Below, piece by piece: positions 6,660-8,274 of a DNA stretch of 8,274 nucleotides; the first letter of the stretch is position 1; every line of letters starts with the position of its first letter. Below the pieces are notes generated by a model. The model saw only the letters and a program-made list of their open reading frames with translations. It did no database searches and was not told where the DNA came from. Origin of the DNA: UBA987 sp047620825 (lineage in GTDB: Bacteria; Bacteroidota; Bacteroidia; NS11-12g; UBA9320); the NCBI GenBank assembly GCA_047620825.1, contig JBLHOC010000140.1:1-8274 (forward strand), written 5' to 3'. The position numbers and the translations under genes were made by a program.

Positions 6660-7718
6660 CTAGACATCAAACTTAGACTTCAACTTCCACTTAGATTTTC
6701 CATAAACCAACGACTGATTCACAATTTCCAACGGGCTCGGAATGTTATTCGAGTAGAGACTCCCAGTGCCCAAGCCTTGCGGCATGTCGGTATCATATTG
6801 ACTCACCCATTGCGCAATAGCATTTAATCCAATATTTGATTCTAAAGCTGATGTAGCCCACCAACCCACATTGGCTTGTCTACATAATTTAATCCAAGCA
6901 TCAGCTTTGGTAAATCCGCCAATTAAATTCGGTTTTAAGATGATATAGGTTGGTTTAATAAAAGACAACAGTTGCTGTCCATCCTTGAACACATCAACCC
7001 CAATCAGTTCCTCATCCAAGGCAACGTCTATTTTGGACGATCGGCATAACCGTGCCATATCATCCCATTGGTTTGGTTGGATGGGTTGTTCGATACTATG
7101 GATGTCAAATCGCTTGAGTTCATGAAGTTGTTGAATCGCATCATCGGGTTGAAAAGCACCATTGGCATCCAAACGAATTTCTAAATCAAAGGCATTGTAG
7201 CTTTTGCGAATCTTTTCTAATAACCGACATTCCGCATCAAAATCATGCGTGCCTATTTTGAATTTGATACAGGTATAACCAGACTTTATTTTCGTAATCG
7301 CTTCCTTATACATGGTCTCCAAATCCGACATCCAAACCAAACCATTAATAGGTATGCTTTTGCCTGACATGAAATTGGTTTCAAACAAATGACGTTTGCC
7401 ACCATTTTTTAAGTCTAACAGCGCCGTTTCTAATCCAAACTGAATTGAAGGGTAGGGGCTTAAGTCGAAATCGAAGTCTAAGTTTAAGTCTTGAATTGAC
7501 CCACTATCACAGATTTGTTGGCAATAGCTTTCAAGTTTTGTATCGTAATCTTCGACATCATCAATGCTAAGTAGTTTCAATGGGGCTGCTTCTCCAATAC
7601 CAGTGATACCATTTTTAGTCAGCAGTATGTATCGAATATGTCGTTCTTCAAAAACATTGCGACTGGTTTTAGCCGGTTTTACGAAGCGAAGTTGGTGGTC
7701 AATTATTCGATATTCCAT
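6660..7718 (-). CDS. menC: o-Succinylbenzoate synthase
   Basis: Cytoplasmic enolase-superfamily enzyme that dehydrates SHCHC to o-succinylbenzoate in menaquinone synthesis. The 352-residue protein shows the full active site: IKFKIG at 151-156 with the acid/base lysine Lys154, metal ligands Asp184 (RLDANG), Glu210 (SIEQP) and Asp235 (ALDEE), and the opposing lysine Lys262 (ILKPNLIGG). The SALESNIGL segment at 290-298 near the C-terminus is also typical of this family. Other members of the superfamily, such as dipeptide epimerases and N-succinylamino acid racemases, share this scaffold, but the adjacent menA makes MenC the best call. Its ATG touches the menA stop codon (TAA then ATG with no gap), so the two are probably translationally coupled. 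No minus-strand terminator was found beyond its stop. Confidence 0.95.
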   Translation of the reverse strand: MEYRIIDHQLRFVKPAKTSRNVFEERHIRYILLTKNGITGIGEAAPLKLLSIDDVEDYDTKLESYCQQICDSGSIQDLNLDFDFDLSPYPSIQFGLETALLDLKNGGKRHLFETNFMSGKSIPINGLVWMSDLETMYKEAITKIKSGYTCIKFKIGTHDFDAECRLLEKIRKSYNAFDLEIRLDANGAFQPDDAIQQLHELKRFDIHSIEQPIQPNQWDDMARLCRSSKIDVALDEELIGVDVFKDGQQLLSFIKPTYIILKPNLIGGFTKADAWIKLCRQANVGWWATSALESNIGLNAIAQWVSQYDTDMPQGLGTGSLYSNNIPSPLEIVNQSLVYGKSKWKLKSKFDV

Positions 7719-8274
7719 TTATTGTAAAATGATAGCCAAAACAATCACCATCAATAAGTTAAGGAGTACGTGAAATTTCAAAAGCTTGTTATAAGTAGGT
7801 CGATTTTTAGGAATATTCTGCACACTCCTTAGTTTCAACCAATGAAATATTAATAAAACGGCAATCAATACGACAAGTAATCCATCGTTCGCTGTGCACT
7901 GATGAAGGAAATAGAGTAACAGACTCATGGCACCAACCACTAAAATCAATTGGTAAACCTCCGCACCCTTTTTTCCAAGTTTTACAGCTAAGGTGATTTT
8001 GTTATTTTTAGTATCCCCATCGATGTCTCTGATATTGTTGATGTTTAAAACACCTGTTGCCAATAGCCCAATGGCGCTGGCAGGTATAATCGACATGATG
8101 AAGCCATAATCGAAAGTATTGGATTGAAGATAGTAGGTGCCTAAAACGGCAATCAAACCAAAAAATATAAAAACTGCTACGTCGCCTAATGAACTATAAC
8201 CATAGGGATTTTTGCCTGCGGTATACTTTATGGCTGCACCAATACAAACCAATCCAACGAGAAAAAATATCAAG
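7719..8274 (-). CDS. menA: 1,4-Dihydroxy-2-naphthoate polyprenyltransferase (5' end outside window)
   Basis: Inner-membrane UbiA-family prenyltransferase that attaches the isoprenoid tail to dihydroxynaphthoate, giving demethylmenaquinone. About 184 C-terminal residues are present; the N-terminal part with the first Asp-rich motif lies beyond the right edge, so the TTG near 8271-8273 is not a true start. What is visible is diagnostic: YTAGKNPYGYSSLGDVAVFIFFG at about residues 17-39 of the fragment, then the second Asp-rich motif NNIRDIDGDTKNNKITLAVKLG at 79-100, which binds Mg-diphosphate, and several hydrophobic segments after it. Its stop codon abuts the menC start, and menA comes first in the transcript. 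Further men genes may lie outside the window. Confidence 0.94.
   Translation of the reverse strand, partial: LIFFLVGLVCIGAAIKYTAGKNPYGYSSLGDVAVFIFFGLIAVLGTYYLQSNTFDYGFIMSIIPASAIGLLATGVLNINNIRDIDGDTKNNKITLAVKLGKKGAEVYQLILVVGAMSLLLYFLHQCTANDGLLVVLIAVLLIFHWLKLRSVQNIPKNRPTYNKLLKFHVLLNLLMVIVLAIILQ

Noticed and set aside
1..8274. CRISPR array, mobile element, phage, toxin-antitoxin or defence system
   Set aside because: No direct repeat series, transposase, integrase or small paired genes were seen; the window is mostly core metabolism and envelope genes.

Overview
The window looks like part of a Bacteroidota chromosome, most likely a flavobacteria-like, probably free-living or marine member. The evidence is low G+C, a secreted protein ending in a type IX secretion (T9SS) sorting domain, a TAnnTTTG-type promoter element, lipoproteins with acidic residues just after the lipidated cysteine, and the yicC-gmk-nadD gene order common in that phylum. 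Lineage is inferred from content only; there is no rRNA or other marker gene.

Left part (1-1380): a short non-coding edge with an imperfect inverted repeat; a minus-strand lipoprotein of the head-GIN/DUF2807 family, whose signal peptide has no ATG, GTG or TTG start ahead of it (ATT is the best candidate); and a divergent small lipoprotein of unknown function.

Centre left (1382-4280): a compact minus-strand operon, transcribed right to left: EamA-type transporter, yicC, gmk, nadD. Junctions are a 4-bp overlap, a 1-bp gap and a 4-bp gap. It combines housekeeping steps (GDP synthesis, NAD synthesis, RNA turnover) with a drug/metabolite-type exporter. It converges with the small lipoprotein gene across a single base.

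Centre right (4281-6520): a divergent regulatory interval, then a large plus-strand T9SS cargo protein (signal peptide, LamG-like domain, second beta domain, sorting domain), followed by an excellent rho-independent terminator. Between this and the next gene lies a stretch of about 135 bp holding what may be a gene remnant or a very short gene.

Right part (6660-8274): a menaquinone pair on the minus strand, menA (cut by the window edge) then menC, with the menA stop codon directly touching the menC start codon. Menaquinone is the respiratory quinone of this phylum.

I saw no CRISPR array, tRNA, rRNA, transposase, phage gene or defence system. Most of the window is ordinary core chromosome. 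The points that deserve a second look are the missing start codon of the head-GIN gene, the possible remnant at 6525-6659, and the orphan T9SS cargo.
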